Source of the DNA: Bacteroidota bacterium
Lineage (GTDB): Bacteria; Bacteroidota; Bacteroidia; Bacteroidales; VadinHA17
Assembly (NCBI GenBank): GCA_022711195.1
Contig: JAKLFN010000008.1
Coordinates: 1-25,598, forward strand
Direction: 5' to 3'
Length of the DNA: 25,598 nt
This document shows positions 1 through 7,918 of the stretch, in pieces. Both the position numbers and the translations under genes were made by a program. The notes below the pieces were generated by a model. The model saw only the letters and a list, made by a program, of their open reading frames with translations, searched no databases and had not been told where the DNA came from. Numbering within the stretch: the stretch's first letter is position 1; every line of letters starts with the position of its first letter.

Positions 1-569
1 AAGCCGAACCCGGAGAGAATGTGGTACTGACAGTTGCACTTTTTAACCAGAAAACGGGCCATAAATTTCCCACCGGATCAGTCGAAGACCGTATTGCCTG
101 GCTTCACGTTGAGGCCGTCGATGCAAAGGGGAAAGTATATCATATTAAAGTCAATCCAAAAGGATTTCAGGGAGAGGAGTACACCATTGCAGGCGATTAC
201 CTGGCCTACCAGGATATGGGATTACCTCTCGGGATACCTGATTTTAAAGGTGTCCAGCGCGATGGAATACCCGCCGGCGACAGGATCTTCAGGATGCCCT
301 ATTTCGATCCGGAAGGAAGGATGACAATAATGCAGTGGAATACTGCAAAGCTGGGCGTTGATTACCGCATAGGCCCGAGAGAAACAAAAGTCGAGAAATT
401 TACTTTCAAAATTCCTTTCGATGTGGCGCCAGGCGAAATGTCGGTCAAGGCAGTACTTAATTACCAGCTTCTTGTAAAACCGGTGGCTGATATTCTCAAG
501 GTCCCGGCTGATGAATCAGAGATAAAGGTAGTTAATGAACATTCTACTAGCCTGAAAATATTACCCTGA
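1..569 (+). CDS. C-terminal part of a probable multihaem c-type cytochrome (5' end cut by the window)
   Basis: The reading frame is open to the first base of the window with no stop upstream of the GTG at 21, so this is the tail of a longer protein and not a gene starting at 21. The visible part contains a GHKFPTG motif, a signature of the C-terminal, mostly beta domain that follows the haem-binding region in many multihaem cytochromes. No CxxCH motif is in the visible part; haem sites, if present, lie upstream. The next gene, 26 bp downstream on the same strand, is a haem-binding outer-membrane-like protein, so the two probably form an operon for periplasmic or outer-membrane electron transfer. 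The motif and the neighbour are seen; the cytochrome identity is inferred from them. Confidence 0.6.
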   Translation, partial: AEPGENVVLTVALFNQKTGHKFPTGSVEDRIAWLHVEAVDAKGKVYHIKVNPKGFQGEEYTIAGDYLAYQDMGLPLGIPDFKGVQRDGIPAGDRIFRMPYFDPEGRMTIMQWNTAKLGVDYRIGPRETKVEKFTFKIPFDVAPGEMSVKAVLNYQLLVKPVADILKVPADESEIKVVNEHSTSLKILP

Positions 570-595
570 CAATAATTTTCTAAAACACTCCCGAT

Positions 596-1798
596 ATGAA
601 AATTTCCTGCTTCATGAAAGTCGTGCTTTCATCAATAGTGATCATATTCCTGATCCCGGTGAAAAATGCCAATGCGATACCTGCTTTTGCCCGGAAGTAC
701 CAGATAAGCTGCCAGGTATGCCATTCCCCGGCAATGCCCAGGCTAAAAGGTTTTGGTGAAGAGTTTGCCGGGAACGGCTTCAGGCTTACAGAATATGAGT
801 CGCCACGCTATTTTATACAGACCGGCGACGATAAGCTTTCCCTCTTCAGGGAACTGCCTCTCGCCCTGCGCCTCGATGGCTTTGCCTCATTCAACTTCGG
901 TGATGCCGGACAGGTCGATTTCGGATCCCCTTTTGTTCTTAAGATTCTCTCGGGAGGAGAGATATCCGACAAGCTTTCGTATTACTTCTATTTTCTTCTT
1001 AATGAAAGAGGACATATTGCCGGTGTTGAGGATGCATTTCTTATGTATCGCGACCTTTTCAAAACCGGTATTAACTTCTACATTGGTCAGTTCCAGGCTT
1101 CCGATCCGCTGTTTAAAGGCGAACTGAGATATACCCTGGAATCATATAAGATCTATGGAACCGTACCCGGCAATTCAACTGCCGACCTGAAATATGACCG
1201 GGGAATAATCCTTGAAAAAGATATCGCCGTAACAGGAACTACACTGGTCGGCCAGGTGCTTAACGGTTGTGGTATTGGTGAAGCGGGTGAGGGATACCTG
1301 TTTGATAAAGACAAATACAAGAATTACATGTTACGCCTGAACCAGTCTGTGGGCAAAAGCGTCACAGTCGGATTGTTCGGTTACCTGGGACGGGAGGTGC
1401 TTCCCGGCGCTTCGGGGACTTTTAACAGCGATATAAAAATGTTCGGCCCCGATCTTACCCTCAATTTTGACGAGAAGCTGATGGTAAACGTCCAGTACGT
1501 ACGCAGGTTCGATTCGGATGTCTTTGTTGAATCAGACAGCTCGATGCTTGCTGATGTCATGACCGAAGGTGCCTTTGCCGAAGTAATTTATGCCCCCAGG
1601 GGTGATATGAGCAAGTGGTATCTTACAGGACTTTTCAATTGGGTTGAATCGGAAATGTCAGGTCTCGATTATACTTCAGCCACGCTGCATGCAGGATATC
1701 TTCTGAGGCGTAACCTGAGGCTGGTGTCAGAATATACTTACATCTTCTCAGCCGGCAGCCATGGGAAGGTCAGTCTTGGATTCGTATCAGCTTTTTAA
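596..1798 (+). CDS. Monohaem c-type cytochrome fused to an outer-membrane beta-barrel-like domain
   Basis: 400 aa. A signal peptide (hydrophobic stretch about 8-22, cleavage likely after the NANA at 24-27) precedes FARKYQISCQVCH, where C39, C42 and H43 form one covalent haem site. The motif continues into a PxLxxFGxxFxxNGF-like segment (49-64) that recurs in a widespread but poorly characterised group of c-type cytochromes. The remaining ~330 residues show alternating hydrophobic/polar strands and many aromatic and glycine residues, and the chain ends in Phe, as outer-membrane barrels do. It could therefore be a one-chain porin-cytochrome bringing electrons to or through the outer membrane. 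Met7 (position 614) is an alternative start that also leaves a good signal peptide. The 3' end overlaps the convergent esterase gene by 29 bp. The haem site is certain; the barrel is inferred. Confidence 0.72.
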   Translation: MKISCFMKVVLSSIVIIFLIPVKNANAIPAFARKYQISCQVCHSPAMPRLKGFGEEFAGNGFRLTEYESPRYFIQTGDDKLSLFRELPLALRLDGFASFNFGDAGQVDFGSPFVLKILSGGEISDKLSYYFYFLLNERGHIAGVEDAFLMYRDLFKTGINFYIGQFQASDPLFKGELRYTLESYKIYGTVPGNSTADLKYDRGIILEKDIAVTGTTLVGQVLNGCGIGEAGEGYLFDKDKYKNYMLRLNQSVGKSVTVGLFGYLGREVLPGASGTFNSDIKMFGPDLTLNFDEKLMVNVQYVRRFDSDVFVESDSSMLADVMTEGAFAEVIYAPRGDMSKWYLTGLFNWVESEMSGLDYTSATLHAGYLLRRNLRLVSEYTYIFSAGSHGKVSLGFVSAF

Positions 1799-2558
1799 TC
1801 TTTAACTTTTTAAGAGATTTTAGTCCTTCAGCCACAACCTGTGCATTAAATATTGCGCCTTCCTTAAGTGTATGGGTGCTGTCCCTGCCAAAGAGAGTTG
1901 CCTTTACGGAATCTTCACCCAGCGATTCATATTTGTCAGCTATCATAGCGTTAAGGTCAATGAAATATGCTTTTTCCTGCAATGCCGCCTCACGGGCCCA
2001 TTTAGCATAATCGTCGGCTGACCTGTTTACCTTTCCGTTTGTCCAGTTATTCCTGGGTACAAGTGAACATACAACCGGAATCGCTCCTTTCGACCTTGTT
2101 TCTGTGATATATTTCCGGAGATACCAGCCGTACGAGTGGACGATCTCATGCTTCTTTGTCATGATATTATCTATTTCCTCCGTTTCCTCACCGTTGCCCT
2201 TAATTGTTCCTCTCGCCCTGAAATTGTCATTGATCGGGCCATTATCATTATGGCCGAATTGCATAATGACGTAATCGCCGGGTTTCAGTTTTGAAAATAC
2301 TTCATCCCAGAGACCTATATCAATATAGGTGCGGCTGCTTGTTCCGCCGCGGGCATGATTTCTGACAGCGACCTTGTTCGTATCCACATACATATAGAGG
2401 TAGGCGCCCCAGCCCCAGAGGCCGCCGTCGCCTTTGCCCTGGCCGTTCTTGACTGTTGAGTCACCGATAAGATAAATAGTCGGCTTAGTCTTGGATCTGT
2501 CTGCTGTAGCAGAGGTCAGTATCAGCAATGCTGAACAAATAATTAAGAATCTGGACAT
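1770..2558 (-). CDS. Rhamnogalacturonan acetylesterase-like SGNH hydrolase (CE12)
   Basis: 262 aa with an N-terminal signal peptide (about 1-19), so exported. All four SGNH blocks are readable: GDSTV with nucleophile Ser34, GGTSSRT with the oxyanion Gly near 71-72, FGHND with Asn104, and the catalytic dyad D226-x-x-H229 in RDSTHTL. Length and block spacing match CE12 enzymes, which remove acetyl groups from the galacturonic acid of rhamnogalacturonan I so that backbone-cleaving enzymes can act. It lies downstream of a GH28 pectinase on the same strand, with a ~100 bp spacer holding an inverted repeat, which supports a pectin role. The C-terminus is lysine-rich, and the stop lies inside the convergent cytochrome gene. 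Another acetyl-polysaccharide substrate (for example acetylated xylan) cannot be excluded. Confidence 0.85.
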   Translation of the reverse strand: MSRFLIICSALLILTSATADRSKTKPTIYLIGDSTVKNGQGKGDGGLWGWGAYLYMYVDTNKVAVRNHARGGTSSRTYIDIGLWDEVFSKLKPGDYVIMQFGHNDNGPINDNFRARGTIKGNGEETEEIDNIMTKKHEIVHSYGWYLRKYITETRSKGAIPVVCSLVPRNNWTNGKVNRSADDYAKWAREAALQEKAYFIDLNAMIADKYESLGEDSVKATLFGRDSTHTLKEGAIFNAQVVAEGLKSLKKLKIKKLIRIQD

Positions 2559-2576
2559 AACATTTATTTTTTTTTT

Positions 2577-2656
2577 ACCACGGAGTGCACGGAGTTACAC
2601 GGAGGTACACTGTTTATGGGCCGTGAAAACTCAGTGTTACTCCGTGTTCTCCGTGG
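2577..2656. repeat. Inverted repeat of CACGGAG units between the CE12 and GH28 genes
   Basis: Left arm about 2577-2606 and right arm about 2631-2656 are imperfect reverse complements, each holding two or three CACGGAG/CTCCGTG units and bounded by ACCACGGAG and CTCCGTGGT. The loop is roughly 25 nt. It begins just after the GH28 stop in the direction of transcription and could fold in the mRNA between the two pectin genes, as an attenuator or a stability element. A degenerate relative lies at 17089-17180. Such CACGGAG/CACAGAG palindromes are common intergenic repeats in environmental bacterial genomes. Confidence 0.75.
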
Positions 2657-2661
2657 TGAAT

Positions 2662-4287
2662 TTAAAACTTCATATTATCAGTTTTTTCTATTTTTTTATC
2701 TGGTATTGTGCCGCATTGTACTGTTTTGAAATCAGTAACATTTTTCAGTACGAATGTGGGTACGTCTTTGGTTTTTGCTGCTCTGACATTGTAGAAAGAA
2801 GCACCCTTAACATCATCGAGTATAAATGCCGGTCGCAGGTCTTCATTTTCAAGTTTTATCTCAATATCTGACATTTCGAGGTTCTTTACGTGCCTGATAT
2901 AGAATCCGTATGCGGGCATCTTACCGAATTCCTGAGGATCGGGATATGACTTGTCTTTTTCAGGAACAGCTACTTCGGCCTGTTCTTTCGGGGCGCCGCC
3001 TTTAAGCAGAAGGGTTATATTGCTGAGCCTTACATCTTCTATATCGTAGCCGTTCATGCCAAGGAAAAGCGATGCATAATCGGGATTGGAAGCATAGATA
3101 ACCATGTTGCTGATGTTCACCCTCCTGAGTTTGCCGATGGGAATACCTTCGGGGCCCCTCATTCTTGCACCTAACCGGAGAAAGAAGGGGGCTCCCATTA
3201 TATCGCGCATTGTAACATTTGATACAGTTATATCTTCCAGGATGCCTCCGTCGACAGTCTCAAGGGCAAGGCCCCTGCAGAATTCAAATGTACAGTTCGA
3301 TATTGTTATGTTCCTGAAGCCTCCGTTCGATTCTGTTCCGAATTTTATTCTCCCGGTAACCACGCCACGATCCGGTACCCGGTCGTAATATCTTCTCTGG
3401 TAAGTGCCATCGAGGAATGTACCGATATCGAAACCGCTTACAGAACAGTTCGTTATTGTCACGTCCTCAGTCATCCTGGCAAAACCAAGACCATAAGAGC
3501 TCTTGAGCACTATTGCATCGTCGAAGGGTGAATTGACGCTGCAGTTTGAAATATGTACATGCCTGCAGCAGTCGATGTCGAAGCCGTCACGGTTGGTGTC
3601 GAGCCTGACATTATCGATGGTCATATTATCGACTCCTGTGGCGAGCAGGCAGAAGTGACCCCCCTGGAGAACAGTGAAATCCTTTAAGATAACATTGCGG
3701 CAGAGCTTGAGTGCAATAGCTTTATTACCAAGCCCGGGAGTCATCCTCCCCGACCTGGTGAGACCGCTGGTTCCCACTATCCAGCCATGTCCGACGATAG
3801 CAATGTTTTCGATATTTTCTCCCCATATCAGGCTGTTATGCCAGTGGCTGTGACCGAAATCCTGGTACATATCGGTGGGATTTGGCTCCGGCGGATCATA
3901 CCCGGGCTCTCCTTCACGCGGAACTGCGCCGATAAGGTATGCGCCGTTATCGAGGAACAATGTAATATTGCTTTTTAGACGGATGGAAAAGCTCAGGTAA
4001 TCGCCGGCAGGGAAGTAGACCGTTCCTCCGCCTGCAGATGCTGCCGCCTCAACGGCTTTGTTTATTGCATCGGTGTCGAGTGTTACACTGTCGCCTTTTG
4101 CACCAAAGTGCCTGACATTATAATACAATCCCTGGCCGGCTATCATGTTCATGACCTTGCTGCTGTCGAGGGCTGGCACGGCAGGCTGGGATGGGGCTGA
4201 CTTTGGGGCACGCCTCTGGCCGAAATCCTGGAGAGTCAATGATGAAAGAATCAGCAGGATAGTTAGTGTTTTAAATATATTCTTCAT
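2662..4287 (-). CDS. GH28 polygalacturonase/rhamnogalacturonan hydrolase-like enzyme
   Basis: 541 aa from the ATG at 4287. The frame extends upstream to 4341, but the start at 4287 places a typical signal peptide (MKNIFKTLTILLILSS) at the N-terminus. After a short Pro/Ala-rich linker come the pectate-lyase-type entry motif FGAKGD (about 61-66 of the 541 aa form) and parallel beta-helix repeats. GH28 active-site motifs are visible: NRDGFDID (about 232-239), SPFDDAIVLK with the Asp pair at about 256-257, and GRIKFGTES (about 312-320) in place of the classical RIK. GH28 enzymes hydrolyse alpha-galacturonic linkages in homogalacturonan or rhamnogalacturonan by inversion. The downstream CE12 esterase favours a rhamnogalacturonan or acetylated pectin substrate, but exo/endo mode and exact bond are not deducible. 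Confidence 0.87.
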   Translation of the reverse strand: MKNIFKTLTILLILSSLTLQDFGQRRAPKSAPSQPAVPALDSSKVMNMIAGQGLYYNVRHFGAKGDSVTLDTDAINKAVEAAASAGGGTVYFPAGDYLSFSIRLKSNITLFLDNGAYLIGAVPREGEPGYDPPEPNPTDMYQDFGHSHWHNSLIWGENIENIAIVGHGWIVGTSGLTRSGRMTPGLGNKAIALKLCRNVILKDFTVLQGGHFCLLATGVDNMTIDNVRLDTNRDGFDIDCCRHVHISNCSVNSPFDDAIVLKSSYGLGFARMTEDVTITNCSVSGFDIGTFLDGTYQRRYYDRVPDRGVVTGRIKFGTESNGGFRNITISNCTFEFCRGLALETVDGGILEDITVSNVTMRDIMGAPFFLRLGARMRGPEGIPIGKLRRVNISNMVIYASNPDYASLFLGMNGYDIEDVRLSNITLLLKGGAPKEQAEVAVPEKDKSYPDPQEFGKMPAYGFYIRHVKNLEMSDIEIKLENEDLRPAFILDDVKGASFYNVRAAKTKDVPTFVLKNVTDFKTVQCGTIPDKKIEKTDNMKF

Positions 4288-4459
4288 TGGATTATTTGTT
4301 GAAAAGATAAAAATACGGATTAACGGCAGATTTTTTATCATTGACGGGAATTTTAAGGTTAAATATCATTAAAAGAAATGGCGGGTGTGGCAAGGATTTG
4401 GAGATCCGCGCCAGAGTCTTATTTGAGACAGATGAGAAAAGAATTCATAACTTGCATTT
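4288..4459. promoter_or_regulatory. Divergent intergenic region, presumed promoters for GH28 (-) and the AsnB-like gene (+)
   Basis: 172 bp between two divergently transcribed genes, AT-rich on the GH28 side. I find only near matches to the Bacteroidota -7 element TAnnTTTG (for example TATTTTTA read on the minus strand next to the GH28 start), no convincing -33 element and no clear operator palindrome. Promoters must lie here because of the gene orientation, but their positions are not resolved. Confidence 0.4.
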
Positions 4460-6034
4460 ATGAAATTTATTCTTTCGAAGTATAAATGGTTTATAAGGGG
4501 AGATATCCGGGTCACCGGATACATTTTTTATGAGGGCAGGTTTATGAGAGACAGGGAGCTTCTTGATTTCTTTTCAGGAATAGGAACCGTTGAGGCTCTT
4601 AAGTCGCGGCTCCATAATGCTAATGGTCAGTTTTCAGTGATCGTCGATCGCGGCAGTGAAACATGGATTGCAACAGACAGAATAAGAAACTGGCCATTGT
4701 TTTATTCCAGGATCGGAGGACAGTTTGTCGTCAGCGATGATTGCGGCAGGCTGGCAGGACTGAAAGAGAAACTTTCGTTTGATGAGGCGTCATATAATAG
4801 TTTTCTCACCTGCGGCTATACCTTAAACAATCTGACACTCGTTAAGGATATTTTCCAGGTAGAAGCAGGAGGATTAACAGTCCTTACCGACGAGGCACAG
4901 AATACTTTTTATTATAACTCTTCTGTGGAAGAGAGTGTTTTCAGGGATTTTCCTACAGCCGTGAGAGAATTCAGGGAAATACTCGAAATCACATTCCGGG
5001 AATATTTCATAGCACTTCAGGACAGGTTTATTGCAATACCTCTTTCGGGTGGATATGACTCCAGGCTTGTTGCACTTATGGCTTCAGAATTCCATCCTGA
5101 TAACGTCCTTTGTTATACTTATGGAAGGGCTGATAACCCGGAATTGAAGCTTGCGGAAGAAACGGCTTTAAGGCTCAATCTGAAGTGGATGCCGGTTATT
5201 TATGATGAAAAGCTGATAAAAGATTTTATTCATGATGATTTCTTCAGCAGGTACTATGATTGGGTTTCGGACCTTACGGGAATGTTTTTCATGCAGGAGT
5301 ACTTTGCAGTCAGGCACCTGAAGCAGAATAAACTAATTCCTGATCATACTGTATTCATGTCGGGGTATTCCGGCGACTTTATTGCAGGCAGCTATGTAAC
5401 TCCCTCTCTCAGGGGAACGCTGTCGCAGGAAAAGTTATCAGACCATATAGCCAAAAATTATTTCAGACTCGTAGTGACTGACAGGCAAACAAAAAGAGAT
5501 ATTGCAGGGCAAATTGCTGAAAGAATTCCACCCGGGGGCAGCAATGGCTGGAGAACTGTTGAATCGTGGGATATGAAAGAACGGCATGCCAAATTCATAA
5601 TAAATTCTGCAAAGGTGTTTTCATTCTTTGGGTATGAATATATCTTTCCATTCTGGGACAATAAGCTGGTTGATTATATGCTTCCGCTTCCCTTCGACCT
5701 GAGAAATGACAGGAGACTCTATGAGCATGTGCTCAGAGATTGTCTTTTTGCAGAAAAGAACCTGAACCTGGAGAATGAAACAAATCCCCATCCTGTAAGG
5801 AAAAGCCTGCAGCGTCTGAAGGAAGATGTAAAACCGTATATACCCCGGTGGCTCAGGAATATATTCATCAATGATTACAATGCGATCTCTTATGACATTA
5901 TTACACGGGAATTCCGGCTCGATATGAATTCATCGGAAATAATCAAACCGCGGCAGTCCAATTATTATAATTCATATATTGTTCAATGGTATCTGAAGAA
6001 ATGTGCTGAACGCTATGGGATCAGCGGAGGTTAA
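4460..6034 (+). CDS. Asparagine-synthetase-like ATP-PPi enzyme lacking the glutaminase cysteine
   Basis: 524 aa. Residues ~1-150 resemble the Ntn-type N-terminal domain of class B asparagine synthetases (a NGQFSV segment at 55-60 and a DRIRNWPLFYS segment at 73-83), but the chain starts MKF instead of MC, so the cysteine nucleophile that releases ammonia from glutamine is absent. The C-terminal domain has an intact PP-loop, SGGYDSR (196-202), for adenylation, and a divergent second ATP-site segment, SGYSGDFIAGSY (301-312), where asparagine synthetases carry a GxxADELFGGY-like motif. Proteins of this build include beta-lactam synthetase and lasso-peptide cyclases, and uncharacterised relatives in surface-polysaccharide clusters. 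It is a single gene flanked by convergent or divergent carbohydrate genes, so substrate and amine donor are unknown. True asparagine synthesis from free ammonia is possible but less likely. Confidence 0.7.
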   Translation: MKFILSKYKWFIRGDIRVTGYIFYEGRFMRDRELLDFFSGIGTVEALKSRLHNANGQFSVIVDRGSETWIATDRIRNWPLFYSRIGGQFVVSDDCGRLAGLKEKLSFDEASYNSFLTCGYTLNNLTLVKDIFQVEAGGLTVLTDEAQNTFYYNSSVEESVFRDFPTAVREFREILEITFREYFIALQDRFIAIPLSGGYDSRLVALMASEFHPDNVLCYTYGRADNPELKLAEETALRLNLKWMPVIYDEKLIKDFIHDDFFSRYYDWVSDLTGMFFMQEYFAVRHLKQNKLIPDHTVFMSGYSGDFIAGSYVTPSLRGTLSQEKLSDHIAKNYFRLVVTDRQTKRDIAGQIAERIPPGGSNGWRTVESWDMKERHAKFIINSAKVFSFFGYEYIFPFWDNKLVDYMLPLPFDLRNDRRLYEHVLRDCLFAEKNLNLENETNPHPVRKSLQRLKEDVKPYIPRWLRNIFINDYNAISYDIITREFRLDMNSSEIIKPRQSNYYNSYIVQWYLKKCAERYGISGG

Positions 6035-6953
6035 GGAGCTTCTCAAGCACCGGCTTCTTCACCTCGAACACCGTTCCATGCTTAGTCCCTGCCGGGAATG
6101 TGATCTTATCTGAAATATCTTCCCACGAAACAAGATCCTTCGATACAACAGCGCCCATCTTCCTCTCACGGTACTTATCGAAATAGACGAACCATGTATC
6201 TCCGTTCTTTATTGAAGTTGGACCTTCGGCCCAGTAATTGCCTGTTATCTTTTCTGAGGGCGCCGAAAAGGGACCATACAAATCGTCAGAGATAGTAACC
6301 CTGATGTTTTTTTGCGGAGGATCGATGGTTTCGTCCTTAACGAACATTACATATTTCTTGCCGTTCCTGTTTATGGTAGCATCAATTACGTTGAAGCCAT
6401 GTTCATAAAAAAGACGTGCCTCCGAGATTGTAACAAAATCTTTAGTGGTGACACAGTATATTCTGTGGTTATAACCTGTATCCCCGGCTTTTTGTGTCTC
6501 AGGGAAACGCCCGGGAATAGTTGTCGACCAGAATATCAGGAACTGTTTCTGTTTCTTATCATACACGATCTCAGGCGCCCAGGTGTTTCTTGCTGTCGGT
6601 TCTTTTTCCATTACCTTAAGATAACGCTGCTCCGACCAGCTAATCAGGTCTTTCGATGACGCATAACCGATACCGTGCTCTGTCCAGCCGGCTGTCCATA
6701 CCATATGAAAGGTGCCATCAGGAGTCTGGATTATGCATGGATCGCGCATCAGCTTTGATACTCCGACTACAGGTTTAAGGAATGATTTATCATCGTTGAG
6801 AACCTTAAAATTGTAACCGTCTGTGCTATAAGCAAGGTGAAGCCCGTCTTCACCGTTGCCCTTGAAATATGAGAAAAGGAATACTTTTTCCTTAGGGGCT
6901 CCGCATAGCATCCCTGGGATCATCAAAAGAAATAAAAACAATATCTTCTTCAT
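6021..6953 (-). CDS. GH43-like five-bladed beta-propeller glycoside hydrolase
   Basis: 310 aa with a signal peptide (about 1-18). The cysteine at 17 is not in a proper lipobox, so it is probably periplasmic and soluble. Beta-propeller features and acidic residues of the GH43/GH117 type are visible: MRDPC (Asp71), TWAPEI (Glu128), NVIDATI (Asp191) and YWAEGPT (Glu243, best candidate for general acid). GH43 enzymes are mainly alpha-L-arabinofuranosidases, arabinanases, beta-xylosidases or galactosidases; this one is close to the minimum single-domain length and lacks the C-terminal beta-sandwich found in xylosidases. The ATG lies 3 bp after the stop of the phytoene-synthase-like gene, so translation is probably coupled to an isoprenoid operon, an odd pairing. 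The 3' end overlaps the convergent AsnB-like gene by 14 bp. Family fairly sure, substrate not. Confidence 0.77.
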   Translation of the reverse strand: MKKILFLFLLMIPGMLCGAPKEKVFLFSYFKGNGEDGLHLAYSTDGYNFKVLNDDKSFLKPVVGVSKLMRDPCIIQTPDGTFHMVWTAGWTEHGIGYASSKDLISWSEQRYLKVMEKEPTARNTWAPEIVYDKKQKQFLIFWSTTIPGRFPETQKAGDTGYNHRIYCVTTKDFVTISEARLFYEHGFNVIDATINRNGKKYVMFVKDETIDPPQKNIRVTISDDLYGPFSAPSEKITGNYWAEGPTSIKNGDTWFVYFDKYRERKMGAVVSKDLVSWEDISDKITFPAGTKHGTVFEVKKPVLEKLLNLR

Positions 6954-6956
6954 TCT

Positions 6957-7889
6957 CTATGAAGTGAAATCTAAAATTGTTTTATAGACTCTTTCCCGCG
7001 TTTCATCGGGAGAGGGATTAAGCTCCATGGTAGTGAATCGTCCGTTTATTATGTCTATCCTCTCAAAGACCATCAGGTAAAGGCTGAAGATTATCTCAAG
7101 GCTCAGCTGATACCTGGGCTCAAGAAGAGGCCGTATCTCCTGGATCTTATTTTGTGTTTGTTCCCTGTATTTATCTGCTAATGAATAATATGTTCTAATC
7201 AGGTTGCGGAAATTATCATTTACCGGGGCACCGTGTGCAAAATTCAGAAGATCACTCCTGGTAAGATTATTCTTGAGGATAAGATCATCGGCGAAGTAGT
7301 TGAGGTTATTGAGCTGGTCTTTCTGAAAGTCGCGGATAATATGTACCAGGTAGCTGAAAAGTGCACATGGTGTTGCCGTATCCCTGACGTCGAAAGGGGG
7401 GTCGGTATAACCATCCTCTTTTTTTGATATGCTGTTCAGATGTACGAATATTGAAGCGGGCGCCACAGATGCTCCCTGTGAATACTCAATAAAATCATCG
7501 ATGGTGGCAAAACCATCATTATTAATATCATAGAGCATCGACCGGGCAAATGCTTCGAGTGGCCATGAAGGAATCCTGAAATGTTCAATAGTATCGGTAA
7601 GCTCCTTTTGTACAGGATTGTTCCTGGCTGTATCGCGGATGATGCCTATCCAGGCATTAACATCCCGGGTGAAAAATTTCCGTTCGTCCGGAGCTATAAT
7701 TTTATTTTCAGCTTTATAATTATCGATCAGGTCGTCGATATTCCGCATGAACTTATAGCAGGTCTTGGCGGCTTCGTATCTTTCATTTTCCCAGAACCTT
7801 GCAGCGACAAGGATATTTGGATGATCGATGATCTTATGAAAGTCTATCGTATTGAAAATATCGAGGAATTGCTGTTTTAATGAATTCAT
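6957..7889 (-). CDS. crtB: Squalene/phytoene synthase family protein
   Basis: 310 aa from the ATG at 7889; a TTG one codon upstream is less likely. All-alpha trans-isoprenyl synthase fold. The first Asp-rich motif is FMRNIDDLID (48-56; D52, D53, D56), followed by SMLYDI (117-122), GASVAPAS (139-146) and the second Asp-rich motif IIRDFQKDQ (184-192; D187, D191). These bind the Mg2+ and diphosphate of two prenyl diphosphates condensed head-to-head to phytoene, diapophytoene or squalene. Around the second motif the usual QLTNILRD sequence is changed to YLVHIIRD, so the conserved Asn is His. The gene follows the desaturase by 29 bp on the same strand, which makes carotenoid (or diapo-carotenoid) synthesis the best guess. 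The chain length of the substrate is not readable, so the symbol is by family and context. Confidence 0.8.
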   Translation of the reverse strand: MNSLKQQFLDIFNTIDFHKIIDHPNILVAARFWENERYEAAKTCYKFMRNIDDLIDNYKAENKIIAPDERKFFTRDVNAWIGIIRDTARNNPVQKELTDTIEHFRIPSWPLEAFARSMLYDINNDGFATIDDFIEYSQGASVAPASIFVHLNSISKKEDGYTDPPFDVRDTATPCALFSYLVHIIRDFQKDQLNNLNYFADDLILKNNLTRSDLLNFAHGAPVNDNFRNLIRTYYSLADKYREQTQNKIQEIRPLLEPRYQLSLEIIFSLYLMVFERIDIINGRFTTMELNPSPDETRERVYKTILDFTS

Positions 7890-7918
7890 CAAAAAACCGA
7901 TTGGTACGACAAATCTAA

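Noticed and set aside
34..324. 96-aa plus-strand frame overlapping the first gene
   Set aside because: Out-of-frame shadow of the cytochrome tail that contains GHKFPTG.
4288..4341. N-terminal extension of the GH28 gene to 4341
   Set aside because: The extra 18 residues come before a complete signal peptide starting at 4287.
6890..6953. Lipoprotein signal in the GH43-like protein (MLCG)
   Set aside because: The residues before Cys17 do not fit a lipobox (Leu at -1 instead of Gly/Ala/Ser), so ordinary signal peptidase I cleavage is more likely.
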